Source: Hyphomicrobiales bacterium (lineage in GTDB: Bacteria; Pseudomonadota; Alphaproteobacteria; Rhizobiales; Beijerinckiaceae). Taken from it: a DNA stretch of 40,465 nt. Below are positions 15,805-24,223 of the stretch, in pieces. The position numbers and the translations under genes were made by a program. How positions within the stretch are numbered: the stretch's first letter is position 1; each line of letters opens with the position of its first letter. The stretch covers positions 1 to 40,465 of the forward strand of contig CANGSG010000002.1 in assembly GCA_947456435.1 (NCBI GenBank), given 5' to 3'. The notes beneath the pieces were generated by a model. That model did no database searches, was not told where the DNA came from, and worked only from the letters and a program-made list of their open reading frames with translations.

Positions 15805-17126
15805 GGGATGAGGGCCTGTAACCGCGCTTCACTTTCAACAAAGCCTGATCGTTCATTGGTCGATTGGCTGATGAAATTGACGATTGAAGGATTGATCTGG
15901 AAGGCCAGATCAAGCTCGAGGTCTTGCCCCGGTTGATAGCCACCAAGCATCATAAGGTCGCGGTTCTGTTCATAGAGACTGAGCAGTCGCCGGAATCTGC
16001 GCGAGCGCGCCATGTGTCCTGAGGAGACACAATCAACCATTGTGCGGCTGATCGAAGCTGAAAGATCGATGGCGGGATAAATACCTTGCTCTGCCTGACG
16101 ACGAGACAAAACAATATGTCCATCAAGAATTGCGCGGGCTGAGTCGACAATCGGATCAGTGGTCGTGTCATCACCATCGGCGAGCACCGTATAAATGGCC
16201 GAAACGCTTCCCTGCGTATCACCATCTAGGCCTGAACGTTCAAGCAATTGACCGATCAAAGACACAACAGATGGCGGATAGCCTTTTGTTGTGGGTTGCT
16301 CACCGAGCGCAAGACCAAGTTCGCGCTGGGCATGCGCCACGCGTGTGAGTGAATCGATCATCAAGAGAACATTTTTGCCCTGTGCCCGGAAATATTCGGC
16401 ATAGGCCGTGGCGCGATGAACGCCGCGAATGCGCAAGACAGGTGATTGATCTGCGGGCACTGCAACAACGATGGTCTTTGCAAAACTAGGCGATTGAGAA
16501 AGTTCCTCCACCATACCCGCAACTTCGCGACCACGTTCGCCGATCAAACCAAGAATAACAACATCGGCTTCCGTGAAACGCGCCATGGCCGAGAGCAGTG
16601 ACGACTTACCAACACCAGAACCGGCGATGATACCCACACGTTGGCCGCGCCCCATGGTCAGAAGTGCATTAATGGCACGCACGCCGGTATCGAGTGGTTC
16701 ACGAACCGGACGACGGCGAAGCGGATTCACGCGCTCGCCTTTTAGCGGCCAATGCTCACGCAAAAGGGGTTCAGGTAAATCATCAAGGGGCTTTCCGGCT
16801 CCGTCGAAAACGCGACCCAAAAGCGCAGGACCAACCGGCACAACATCAACGCGTCGTACAGTTTCAACGCGCGCTCCGGCGACAAGCGAGGCCGGGCCGC
16901 CTGTTAAAACCAAAACTGTATACTCATCAAGAAAGCCGATGACTTCCGCTTCCGCCCATTTGCCGTCACCGCATTCAATGCGGCATTCATTACCAACAGC
17001 TGCAGGAAACGCGCTGGCGTGAACAATCTGCCCGTCAAACCTCTTGACGCGACCGACCGCGTGGATATGCCGTGAACCTCGTAGAATCGACAATTCACGA
17101 TCGAGTGAGCGGGCGAGGTCGATCAT
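15801..17126 (-). CDS. fliI: Flagellum-specific export ATPase FliI
   Basis: FliI is the hexameric ATPase of the flagellar export apparatus. The 441-residue product has an N-terminal beta-barrel domain (about 15-90), then the AAA-type core with Walker A GSGVGKS (169-175), GLIGERGREV (193-202), Walker B LLMID (254-258) and the long C-terminal domain ending in helices. Length and motifs are canonical. Its start overlaps fliH and its stop overlaps fliJ, each by ATGA. Confidence 0.97.
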   Translation of the reverse strand: MIDLARSLDRELSILRGSRHIHAVGRVKRFDGQIVHASAFPAAVGNECRIECGDGKWAEAEVIGFLDEYTVLVLTGGPASLVAGARVETVRRVDVVPVGPALLGRVFDGAGKPLDDLPEPLLREHWPLKGERVNPLRRRPVREPLDTGVRAINALLTMGRGQRVGIIAGSGVGKSSLLSAMARFTEADVVILGLIGERGREVAGMVEELSQSPSFAKTIVVAVPADQSPVLRIRGVHRATAYAEYFRAQGKNVLLMIDSLTRVAHAQRELGLALGEQPTTKGYPPSVVSLIGQLLERSGLDGDTQGSVSAIYTVLADGDDTTTDPIVDSARAILDGHIVLSRRQAEQGIYPAIDLSASISRTMVDCVSSGHMARSRRFRRLLSLYEQNRDLMMLGGYQPGQDLELDLAFQINPSIVNFISQSTNERSGFVESEARLQALIP

Positions 17127-17944
17127 GCGTCATCTCCTCCGCCGATCAATTGCGGAAAGTCTTCGACTTCGAGATCGCGCGACGTGATTTTGAAACCACC
17201 CGAGGGCAGGCTCGGATCTTCATTCACTTTAATCTCTTTGAAAAGATCATCGCCCTTGAGTACGGGAATAAGAATCTCAGCATCTTTGGGATTGATCGCA
17301 AGCGTATAGTCCATACCCGCCCGCGTGAATGTTTCTGCTGCACGATGAATGCGTTGTACAAAGACATCCGGAATGGTTGCGAACATGGCGCCCGAAAGAT
17401 CTTGCGCAATTCGTCTTACATGACGCGCAATGATTTCTGTGTTCTTGGAGACTGCTTCATCGGCAAGAGGGATGATGCGTTCTTCAAGACGACGCAACAC
17501 ATCAAGAGCGGCTTCGAATTCTTGGCGGCCGGCGGCTAATCCCTGCTGATAGCCGACGATACGGCCATCTTCGCGAGCCTTGTCGATTTCGGCGATGATA
17601 TCAGCGCTCGACGGCGCTACATCATGGGGACCAGCCGGTGGTGCCGTAGGCGGTATATCAGCGGCAGATGTTGCCGCATTTTCAACTGCGATTTCTGAAG
17701 TTACGCCTTCAGCCTGCGCAACCGTTTCATCTTGTGCATGAGTTTCTGCAAAGTCAGCGTCTTGCGGCTCGTTCGAATTAAGCGCGTCTTCGGGCTTGAT
17801 GACTTTGAATTTCGTTTTGCCCCAAGGCACGAAACCACCACCGGCTTCGGGGGCATAACGTGTCTCTTCGGCGAAGTCGCCGCCGCTCTTGACGAGCATG
17901 GCAACGTCTTTCGGGCGCAAGCGGCGTGATAACGTCTCAGACAT
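17123..17944 (-). CDS. fliH: Flagellar export ATPase regulator FliH
   Basis: FliH is the peripheral stalk-like regulator that tethers FliI to the C ring. The 273-residue product has a divergent, acidic N-terminal half rich in Ala, Glu and Asp and a helical C-terminal half with GYQQGLAAGRQEFEAALDVL, where FliH proteins carry G-x3-G repeats. The open frame begins at 17983 inside fliG, but the ATG at 17944 (MSETLSRRLRPKDVA), overlapping fliG by 8 bases, is the natural start. Confidence 0.88.
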   Translation of the reverse strand: MSETLSRRLRPKDVAMLVKSGGDFAEETRYAPEAGGGFVPWGKTKFKVIKPEDALNSNEPQDADFAETHAQDETVAQAEGVTSEIAVENAATSAADIPPTAPPAGPHDVAPSSADIIAEIDKAREDGRIVGYQQGLAAGRQEFEAALDVLRRLEERIIPLADEAVSKNTEIIARHVRRIAQDLSGAMFATIPDVFVQRIHRAAETFTRAGMDYTLAINPKDAEILIPVLKGDDLFKEIKVNEDPSLPSGGFKITSRDLEVEDFPQLIGGGDDA

Positions 17945-18980
17945 AGTCGTCGCCTCGGCCTGCGAGCATGATCGTACCGGCATCCGAAAGTTGGCGTGCT
18001 ATAGCGATAATCTGCTTTTGGGCTTCCTGCACTTCAGAGACGCGCATCGGGCCTTTCGAGTCCATTTCGTCCTTCAGTGAAGCGGCCGCACGAGATGACA
18101 TGGCTCCGAAAATCTTATCACGGAGACGTTCATCCGCACCTTTAAGTGCAATTGCCAGCGTATTGGGTTCGACAGAACGAAGAAGTGTACCCATGCTCTT
18201 GTCGTCAACCGCGATGAGATTTTCGAACATGAACATATTGTCGAGAATCTGCGTCATGACATTCTTGTCTGCCTTGGCAAGTTTGCCCATGATCCGCTGT
18301 TCCATGGCGGTTTTCGTGAAGTTCATAATCTTCGCTGCCGCCTTGACGCCGCCAATCTTCGACGCACGCAATGACGTGTTGGCCTTAAACTGCAACTGCA
18401 TGACGCGTTCGAGCTGTGCGATCGCTTCGGGTTGAACCGAATCAAGTGTCGCGATTCGCTGAATCACTTCAGGTTGGATTTCTTCTGGCAACAGAACAAG
18501 GACGTCGGCCGCAACCGCATATTCAAGATGCGCAACGATGATACCGATGATCTGAGGATGTTCGCCTGAAATCATTTCAGCGATGGAACGGGCATCCATC
18601 CATTGAAGAATTTCAATGTTCTTCCCCGTCTGTGACGGTGTAATACGGGTCAGAACGCTGCCGGCCTTGTCTTCGCCCAGCGCTTTCGTCAATACACGAC
18701 GGATATAGGTGTCAGCACCCAAGCCGATTGATGTTTGCGCTTTGATAATTGCAAGAAATTCATCAAGCACCATATTCACGGTGTCTTGGTTCACGTCAGC
18801 AACCGAATACATTGCCGTTCCGAGCTGTTGGACTTCACGCGGAGAGAGATTTTTCAAAATCTCCGACGCTTCTTCCTCACCGAGCAGCAACATCAAGATT
18901 GCGCTTTTCTGCGTGCCATTGAGAAGCTCATAAGCTTCTCTGGCGTCGGTTGGTTGAATTTCTACTGCGTTCTCGGCCAT
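17937..18980 (-). CDS. fliG: Flagellar motor switch protein FliG
   Basis: FliG is the rotor protein that meets the stator and generates torque. The 347-residue product contains the N-terminal FliF-binding domain (TQKSAILMLLLGEEEASEIL), the armadillo-like middle domain with the EHPQ motif (GEHPQIIGIIVAHL) and the C-terminal torque domain with charged residues on the helix around DERLRDKIFGAMSSRAAASL. The ATG follows an AGAGGA ribosome site. Confidence 0.97.
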   Translation of the reverse strand: MAENAVEIQPTDAREAYELLNGTQKSAILMLLLGEEEASEILKNLSPREVQQLGTAMYSVADVNQDTVNMVLDEFLAIIKAQTSIGLGADTYIRRVLTKALGEDKAGSVLTRITPSQTGKNIEILQWMDARSIAEMISGEHPQIIGIIVAHLEYAVAADVLVLLPEEIQPEVIQRIATLDSVQPEAIAQLERVMQLQFKANTSLRASKIGGVKAAAKIMNFTKTAMEQRIMGKLAKADKNVMTQILDNMFMFENLIAVDDKSMGTLLRSVEPNTLAIALKGADERLRDKIFGAMSSRAAASLKDEMDSKGPMRVSEVQEAQKQIIAIARQLSDAGTIMLAGRGDDYV

Positions 18981-18998
18981 GGTTCGTCCTCTTTATTC

Positions 18999-20696
18999 TT
19001 AGACGATTTCTTTTTGGATCATTGACTTCAACACGGCGGTCACACGACCGGAGTCATCGCCAACGAGCATACGGATCAGCGCAATCTTGTCGTCATAGGT
19101 GTTCGCCGTGTCAAGAAGATCGACCGAGATACCACCCTTCTTCGGCTTGAGGCGCGCCTTGATCTCTTCGAGAGTCTCGCCTTCACGAACCTGCACGGTC
19201 TCACCATCGCCGAGCATCGCTTCGTCAGGTGACGAGACAAGATCCGACATCGTGAGAAGGCGGGAAAGGAACGGACGCAGCGCACCGAGGACGATGATCG
19301 CGAGGATGGCGAGCACGCCGAGCTGCTTGATCGCATCTTCGAGCCAAGGCGCATCAAACCATGAACGTTCGAGGGCAGGCAATTCTTGTGCAAAGGGGCT
19401 TTGAACGAGCGTGACCTTATCGCCGCGTTCCTGGCTGAAGCCGATCGCCTGCTCAATGACTTCTGTCATGTGCTTGCGCTCGTCATCCGTCATCTGCTTT
19501 TCAACGGGCTTGCCTTCGGCATCAGTCGTCATTTGCGAACGTAACACGACGGCAACGGAGAGATGCTTGATATCGCCGAGTGCTGCGCGAATAGACTTCA
19601 CCTCGCGGCTCACTTCAAAGTTACGTACCGAAGTTGATGACCGATTCTTGTTTGTATCGGTTGATGCCGCCGTGTCAGCACCTTGCGCGGTTGAAACATT
19701 AGGGGCCGGCGGCGGCTGATTAGACGTGGAGCCGGGAATGCCTTTGGCACGACCTTCAGCGCTTTCCTGCAATGAATCTTGTTGCGAGCGAATGGCTTGC
19801 GCTTGCGGGTCGAATGATTCGCGTGTCTGCTCCATGCGCGTGAAGTCAAGATCAACATTGATTTCGGTGTTGACATTGCCTTCGCCGGCAATCGGAACCA
19901 ACAAATTCATGACGCGTTCGCGCAACATTTTCTCGACGCGCATCTTGTGATCAAGCTGCTGCGATGTGAGACCAATATCGGCGTCATGTTTTGGACCGGA
20001 AAGAAGGTTACCGAATTGGTCGACAACGGTGACATTCTCAACGGGCATGAAGGCCACGCTTGAGCTCACCATATGAAGGATGGATTGAACCTGGCCCTGG
20101 CCGAGCGCACGGCCGGGAGAGAGTTTCAAAACCACGGAGGCCGATGGTGGGGCTTGATCGCGCACAAAGGCGGAGCGCTCGGGAACCGCCAAATGGACGC
20201 GTGCGCTTTCGATATCACGGATTTCCATGATTGATCGCGCGAGTTCGGTTTCTTGTGCTTGACGCAGTTTTGCCGCTTCAACGGAGCGGCTTGTACCCAA
20301 CGGCATCTGGCCTAAAAGATCATAGCCGGAGCTTGAGGCTTTTGGCAGACCGGCGGACGCCAACATCATTTTCGCGCGATAAAAATCAGCCCGCGGAACC
20401 GTCATTTGACCCGTTGTGCCGTCGAGTTTTGCCTTGATGCCTTTGTCGGTGAGTGTTTGGAGAACAGCGGCTTTGTCAGTCTCTTCAAGCTGCGGAAAGA
20501 GGACGACATAGGCAGGTTCACGCAATACGGTAATGGCAAGAAGACCAATGGCAATAACGGCTGCCACAACAATCATCGGCATCGAACGCACAACGGCTGG
20601 CTGGCGCAAGAAACTGCGGAATGCCGCAAAGCCCTGATTAAGACGCGCCGCAACAGGAATATTTTGCGGTACGGTCACTACATTCGCGTCAGTCAT
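18999..20696 (-). CDS. fliF: Flagellar MS-ring protein FliF
   Basis: FliF builds the MS ring, the base of the flagellum. The 565-residue product has two membrane segments (about 38-60 and 452-472) flanking a large periplasmic region with the ring-building motifs (QLEETDKAAVLQTLTDKGI, ARVHLAVPERSAF) and a Ser/Thr/Gln-rich loop at about 300-350. The cytoplasmic tail ends in a helical stretch that in other species binds FliG. An AGGA lies upstream of the ATG. Confidence 0.97.
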   Translation of the reverse strand: MTDANVVTVPQNIPVAARLNQGFAAFRSFLRQPAVVRSMPMIVVAAVIAIGLLAITVLREPAYVVLFPQLEETDKAAVLQTLTDKGIKAKLDGTTGQMTVPRADFYRAKMMLASAGLPKASSSGYDLLGQMPLGTSRSVEAAKLRQAQETELARSIMEIRDIESARVHLAVPERSAFVRDQAPPSASVVLKLSPGRALGQGQVQSILHMVSSSVAFMPVENVTVVDQFGNLLSGPKHDADIGLTSQQLDHKMRVEKMLRERVMNLLVPIAGEGNVNTEINVDLDFTRMEQTRESFDPQAQAIRSQQDSLQESAEGRAKGIPGSTSNQPPPAPNVSTAQGADTAASTDTNKNRSSTSVRNFEVSREVKSIRAALGDIKHLSVAVVLRSQMTTDAEGKPVEKQMTDDERKHMTEVIEQAIGFSQERGDKVTLVQSPFAQELPALERSWFDAPWLEDAIKQLGVLAILAIIVLGALRPFLSRLLTMSDLVSSPDEAMLGDGETVQVREGETLEEIKARLKPKKGGISVDLLDTANTYDDKIALIRMLVGDDSGRVTAVLKSMIQKEIV

Positions 20697-20740
20697 TGTC
20701 CGGTATCCTGTCTTGCCTGAAGTTTTTTATCGTTACGCCA

Positions 20741-21046
20741 TCAAACCGGCATGGTGGTGATGTCTTTATATGCGCTTAAGAGTTTGTTGCGGATCTGAAC
20801 GGTTGCTTCAAAAGCAAGTGAAGATTTTTCGCGCGCAAGCATCACTTTTGTAACATCGACCTCGTCGCCTGCTTCATAGGCCTTGGTCACTTTGTCTGCT
20901 TCGTTTTGAGTTTTTGATACTTCACCGAGTGCCTTTGTCATCTGGTTAGCGAAATCATCGCCGCCCATATTTTCGAAAGGACGAAGCTTCGGTTGGGCTT
21001 TCGTTAGAATATCGGTTGAAAGCGCGGTTGGATTGATCTGGACCAT
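20741..21046 (-). CDS. fliE: Flagellar hook-basal body protein FliE
   Basis: FliE links the MS ring or export gate to the rod. The 101 residues carry the family's C-terminal helix KVMLAREKSSLAFEATVQIRNKLLSAYKDI. The ATG at 21046 is chosen because GAAGGAAAG lies at the right distance upstream; the frame extends to a GTG at 21079 overlapping the previous gene, which lacks such support. It is placed between the FleT-like regulator and fliF. Confidence 0.93.
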   Translation of the reverse strand: MVQINPTALSTDILTKAQPKLRPFENMGGDDFANQMTKALGEVSKTQNEADKVTKAYEAGDEVDVTKVMLAREKSSLAFEATVQIRNKLLSAYKDITTMPV

Positions 21047-21075
21047 TGTCGTCTTTCCTTCTTTCAACACAGCGT

Positions 21076-22245
21076 TCACCGTGCAGCCACACGACGGCGG
21101 CTGGTATCAAAATCTTCAATCTTCGCAATGTGCCCATGCATATCGATCATCAGATGATCCGCTTCGATAGGCGCGCCGCTTGAGAGAACCAAAGCGCGTT
21201 GCAAAACATTTTCGAGTTCGCGAACATTGCCGGGCCAATCATAGGCTTCGAGCTTTTCGATTGCTTCGTCGGTCATTTCGGGAATGGTTGGGAAACCACC
21301 TGTGTGCTTTGCGAGCAATGAAATTGAAATCGGCAGAATATCGCCAGGACGCTCGGAGAGAGCCATTGTTGCAAGCGGAAACACGTTGAGGCGATAATAA
21401 AGATCTTCACGGAAACGACCGGCTTTCACTTCATCCATCATGTAGCGGTTTGATGTTGCGATCACTCGAACATCAATTGCGACTGATTTCGAACCACCGA
21501 GCGGGGTCACTTCTTTTTCTTGCAAGACGCGAAGAAACTTCGCTTGCAGATGAGGAGCCATTTCCGACACTTCATCGAGCAGCAATGTGCCGCCGTCGGC
21601 AGCGCGGAAGATACCTTTGTTTGGTGTATGGGCACCGGTGAAGGCGCCCTTCTCATAACCAAAGAGAAGCGCTTCAAGCATGGTGTCGGGCACGGCCGCG
21701 CAGTTGACCGCAATGAACGCTTCACGAGCGCGCTTTGAGGCGCGGTGGAGAAATTTCGAAACAACTTCTTTGCCAGTGCCGGTTGGGCCCACCAACATCA
21801 CGGTCACGTCGCTGGCCGCCACACGGCGTGCGAGACGCAAGAGATTGAAGGTTTGCGGATCGCCTGCCGCAACAGCCTGTTCGTCATCAAGAAAACGAGC
21901 AGCCACTTCGGCTGCATAACGCCACCCTTGTTTCGAAGGTGTGAGGCGCAACACCGAGCCATTGAACTCGCCTTTGAGCTGGAATTTCTCACCCGCCTTG
22001 TCGACGACAATGATTCGGTCCGCCTTGAGTTTGCGGCACCATCCTGGAAGTCCGAGCGCATCGGCAGCCAAAGTCTTGGCTGCGTCTTGCGAGAGCAAGA
22101 GCCCTGCGCGGTCCCAGCCATCTGTTTTGAGAGCGGTTAGTGATTTAACATCACTCATCGCGGTTTCATGGCCGCGCATGTGAAGATGTGTGGTCCATGC
22201 CTCGCTGTCTGCAAGGTGGTCGGTCAAACACAATACCATGCTCAT
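21076..22245 (-). CDS. FleT-like sigma54 activator lacking the DNA-binding domain
   Basis: A 389-residue sigma54 enhancer-binding protein. A ~125-residue N-terminal domain without canonical receiver motifs precedes a complete AAA+ domain: Walker A GPTGTGKE (153-160), the sigma54-contacting GAFTGA loop (200-205), Walker B GTLLLDE (219-225) and WPGNVREL (337-344). After this only ~45 residues remain (GHIAKIEDFDTSRRRVAAR), and no Fis-type helix-turn-helix is visible. Such a protein must reach promoters through a partner, as FleT of Rhodobacter sphaeroides does with FleQ; fleT there also precedes fliE. Start: ATG at 22245 has GAGGGAG eight bases upstream; a longer start at 22266 is less likely. 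Its sigma54 promoter is at 22288-22304. Confidence 0.88.
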   Translation of the reverse strand: MSMVLCLTDHLADSEAWTTHLHMRGHETAMSDVKSLTALKTDGWDRAGLLLSQDAAKTLAADALGLPGWCRKLKADRIIVVDKAGEKFQLKGEFNGSVLRLTPSKQGWRYAAEVAARFLDDEQAVAAGDPQTFNLLRLARRVAASDVTVMLVGPTGTGKEVVSKFLHRASKRAREAFIAVNCAAVPDTMLEALLFGYEKGAFTGAHTPNKGIFRAADGGTLLLDEVSEMAPHLQAKFLRVLQEKEVTPLGGSKSVAIDVRVIATSNRYMMDEVKAGRFREDLYYRLNVFPLATMALSERPGDILPISISLLAKHTGGFPTIPEMTDEAIEKLEAYDWPGNVRELENVLQRALVLSSGAPIEADHLMIDMHGHIAKIEDFDTSRRRVAAR

Positions 22246-22287
22246 AATTTGGTCTCCCTCGGACATTGCCGCTCGGAAACCACTGAA

Positions 22288-22304
22288 AGCAACGATCTTG
22301 CCAA
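22288..22304 (-). promoter_or_regulatory. Sigma54 (-24/-12) promoter for fleT-fliEFGHIJ
   Basis: Minus-strand sequence TTGGCAAGATCGTTGCT: one mismatch to TGGCAC-N5-TTGCW, exact GG-N10-GC spacing. Transcription would start near 22277, about 31 nt before the ATG at 22245, leaving room for the strong ribosome site. Confidence 0.8.
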
Positions 22305-22346
22305 GTTTTTCTGCGAAGCGCGGAAGGGGCGTTATTATCGCCCGAC

Positions 22347-22388
22347 GTTAACCGATTAACACTTTGTTAAAATTAGCAAAATTTTAAC
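22347..22388. promoter_or_regulatory. Cluster of GTTAA inverted repeats with a CtrA-like box
   Basis: Between the two divergent sigma54 activators lie four GTTAA/TTAAC half-sites. GTTAA-CCGA-TTAAC (22347-22360) is one inverted repeat. GTTAAAATT-AGCAA-AATTTTAAC (22366-22388) is a perfect 9-bp inverted repeat. The pair TTAA-CACTTTG-TTAA at 22356-22370 has the TTAA-N7-TTAA form of the alphaproteobacterial cell-cycle regulator CtrA. Which protein binds is inference; the symmetry itself is plain. Confidence 0.6.
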
Positions 22389-22519
22389 CTGAAAATATTT
22401 CATAAAATGTTCGCCAGTACCCCTTTCAGCAACACTTTCGCAATCAAGGATCGATATAGGGCTTGTGTAATTCTGCGGCTCAGTCAAAAAATCGACAGCC
22501 GGAGTCCGAGGAGTATTGC

Positions 22520-23632
22520 GTGTCAGGACAGGATTATTCGCGTTTTCTCGATCTTCCGAGTCCGGCGATGCGTGCCGTTTTGGATATGGTCGATAAAGTC
22601 GCGCCCCTCGGATCGACGATTTACATTCAAGGACCTTCCGGCAGCGGGAAGGAAATTGTGGCGCGTGCGATCCATGCCAAATCGGATCGCGTGAATGGTC
22701 CCTTCGTCGCCGTTAATTGCGGCGCGATCCCGCGCGATCTCTTAGAAAGTGAGCTCTTCGGTTATGAGAAAGGCGCCTTCACGGGCGCCCTCAAAGACCG
22801 GGTGGGCCTTATGGAATTGTCGGGTGGAGGCACTCTATTCCTTGATGAAATCGGCGACATGCCGCTCGAGATGCAGGTAAAGCTTCTGCGGATGCTCGAG
22901 GAGCGGACCTTTACCCGGATTGGCGGATCTAAGCCGATCTCCGTTGATGTCCGTTTTGTCTGCGCGACCCATCGCGACCTCACCCAGCTGATCGCTGAAC
23001 ATAAGTTCCGTGAGGATCTCTATTATCGGATCAACGTCTTCCCGATCGTACTTCCGCCCTTAAAGGAACGGCTCGCCGATATTCCCGATTTGGTACGCTT
23101 TATAATAGAGCGTTTCGAGGCGCAGGGTTTCCCGAAGGCGCCCATCCTCACCGACGGCGCCCTTGAGGCCCTTAAATCCTATGAATGGCCGGGAAATGTC
23201 CGCGAGCTGCGCAATATATTAGAGAGAGCAGGCGCGTTGTTTGTCGGCCGTGCGATCGATTTTGCGACGATGGCGGGTCTCATCCGTCCGGGGCAGCCGA
23301 TTGATCGGGCCGAGGAAACGGAGGCGATCTGGGACGCTTTGGCTGAATTTGCCGATGATCCGATTGCCGAGCGCCGCGGATCGGGGACCGATGATCTTCC
23401 CGTAGCGCCGGGAGGCGTCGGTCCGAGTGATGACGAGGCCATCCGCAGTACATTAAGTGGCGGCGAAGGGTTCAACCTGAAAGATTATGTATCGGCGCTT
23501 GAGATCGGATTCATCCGCGTGGCGCTTGAAGATGCGGAGGGGTCCGTATCGGCGGCCGCACGCCGGCTGGGGATCCAGCGGACGACCCTGATCGAGAAAA
23601 TGCGGAAATTCGGGATCGGTCGACCAGATTAG
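22520..23632 (+). CDS. FleQ-like sigma54 activator without sensor domain
   Basis: A 370-residue sigma54 activator that begins almost directly with the AAA+ domain: Walker A GPSGSGKE (38-45), GAFTGA (85-90), GGGTLFLDEIGDM and EWPGNVREL. A ~70-residue acidic linker follows, then a Fis-type helix-turn-helix at about 331-366 (SVSAAARRLGIQRTTLIEKMRKFGI). There is no receiver or FleQ N-terminal domain. The frame reaches a TTG at 22463, but a GTG at 22520 has GAGGAG six bases upstream and is chosen. It is divergent from the FleT-like gene and its stop overlaps that of fliS by three bases. Role inferred: master activator of the sigma54 flagellar promoters, probably together with the HTH-less partner. 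Confidence 0.87.
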   Translation: MSGQDYSRFLDLPSPAMRAVLDMVDKVAPLGSTIYIQGPSGSGKEIVARAIHAKSDRVNGPFVAVNCGAIPRDLLESELFGYEKGAFTGALKDRVGLMELSGGGTLFLDEIGDMPLEMQVKLLRMLEERTFTRIGGSKPISVDVRFVCATHRDLTQLIAEHKFREDLYYRINVFPIVLPPLKERLADIPDLVRFIIERFEAQGFPKAPILTDGALEALKSYEWPGNVRELRNILERAGALFVGRAIDFATMAGLIRPGQPIDRAEETEAIWDALAEFADDPIAERRGSGTDDLPVAPGGVGPSDDEAIRSTLSGGEGFNLKDYVSALEIGFIRVALEDAEGSVSAAARRLGIQRTTLIEKMRKFGIGRPD

Positions 23633-24027
23633 GCGGCGCTGACAGCCGGTTTTGCGATCATGGACCACGCTTCAGCGATTTCCGCAATGTTTTTGCGGAC
23701 TGCGGTCAGGCGCTCGACGGGGCGGGACGTATTGGCTTCGATCAACTGGATGCGGGCCCATTCATAGAGTTCCGCCAACGTTGTTGCGACCGGTTCGCCA
23801 CGCTCGAAATCGAGGCTTCCGGCGAGGGAGACGACAATCGTGAGGGCTTTCGACTGAGCCCGCGAGCGTGCGACCAGGTCTTTTGTCTCAATGGCCAGCA
23901 AAGCACGATCGAGCGAGCTCAAAAGCTCGGTAAACAGAATCTCCACGAGCCGATGATTGTCGGCACCTTCAACCATGAAGTCCTGTTCCGCTTGTTCGTA
24001 GGCTTTGAGTGCGTTCCGGTGCAGCAT
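23629..24027 (-). CDS. fliS: FliS-like flagellin export chaperone
   Basis: A 132-residue helical protein resembling FliS, the chaperone that keeps flagellin unfolded and brings it to FlhA. The N-terminal ALKAYEQAEQDF corresponds to the family's A-Y-x-Q motif, followed by the usual helices (RLVEILFTELLSSLDRALLAIE) and a C-terminal helix pair. An AAAGGA ribosome site precedes the ATG. No fliD or flagellin gene is adjacent here. I did not find a convincing promoter of its own. Confidence 0.78.
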   Translation of the reverse strand: MLHRNALKAYEQAEQDFMVEGADNHRLVEILFTELLSSLDRALLAIETKDLVARSRAQSKALTIVVSLAGSLDFERGEPVATTLAELYEWARIQLIEANTSRPVERLTAVRKNIAEIAEAWSMIAKPAVSAA

Positions 24028-24166
24028 GGGGATCTGTCCTTTATTCGTGTCGAATTAAGGAACGGGTGCCAGGCCAGAATTTTTAATTGCGGTCTCAATC
24101 TCGGGCGGCATGGATCTGGCAGAGGGAAGGTCGGGAAGGAACAGGGACTGTCGCAGCTTCCAACAA

Positions 24167-24183
24167 CTGGCACGGGACTTGCT
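24167..24183 (+). promoter_or_regulatory. Sigma54 (-24/-12) promoter for the flgE-like gene
   Basis: CTGGCACGGGACTTGCT is a perfect match to the sigma54 consensus (TGGCACG-N4-TTGCT). The start would be near 24194, and the ATG at 24224 follows a GGAGG at 24214-24218. Confidence 0.88.
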
Positions 24184-24223
24184 GATATCCTCACAGATCG
24201 AACCCCATCTCTCGGAGGATTAA

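Noticed and set aside
24052-24080. TGGCAC-like element upstream of fliS on the minus strand
   Set aside because: The -24 half (CTGGCACC) is good, but the -12 position reads CCTT instead of TTGC, so it was not called a sigma54 promoter.
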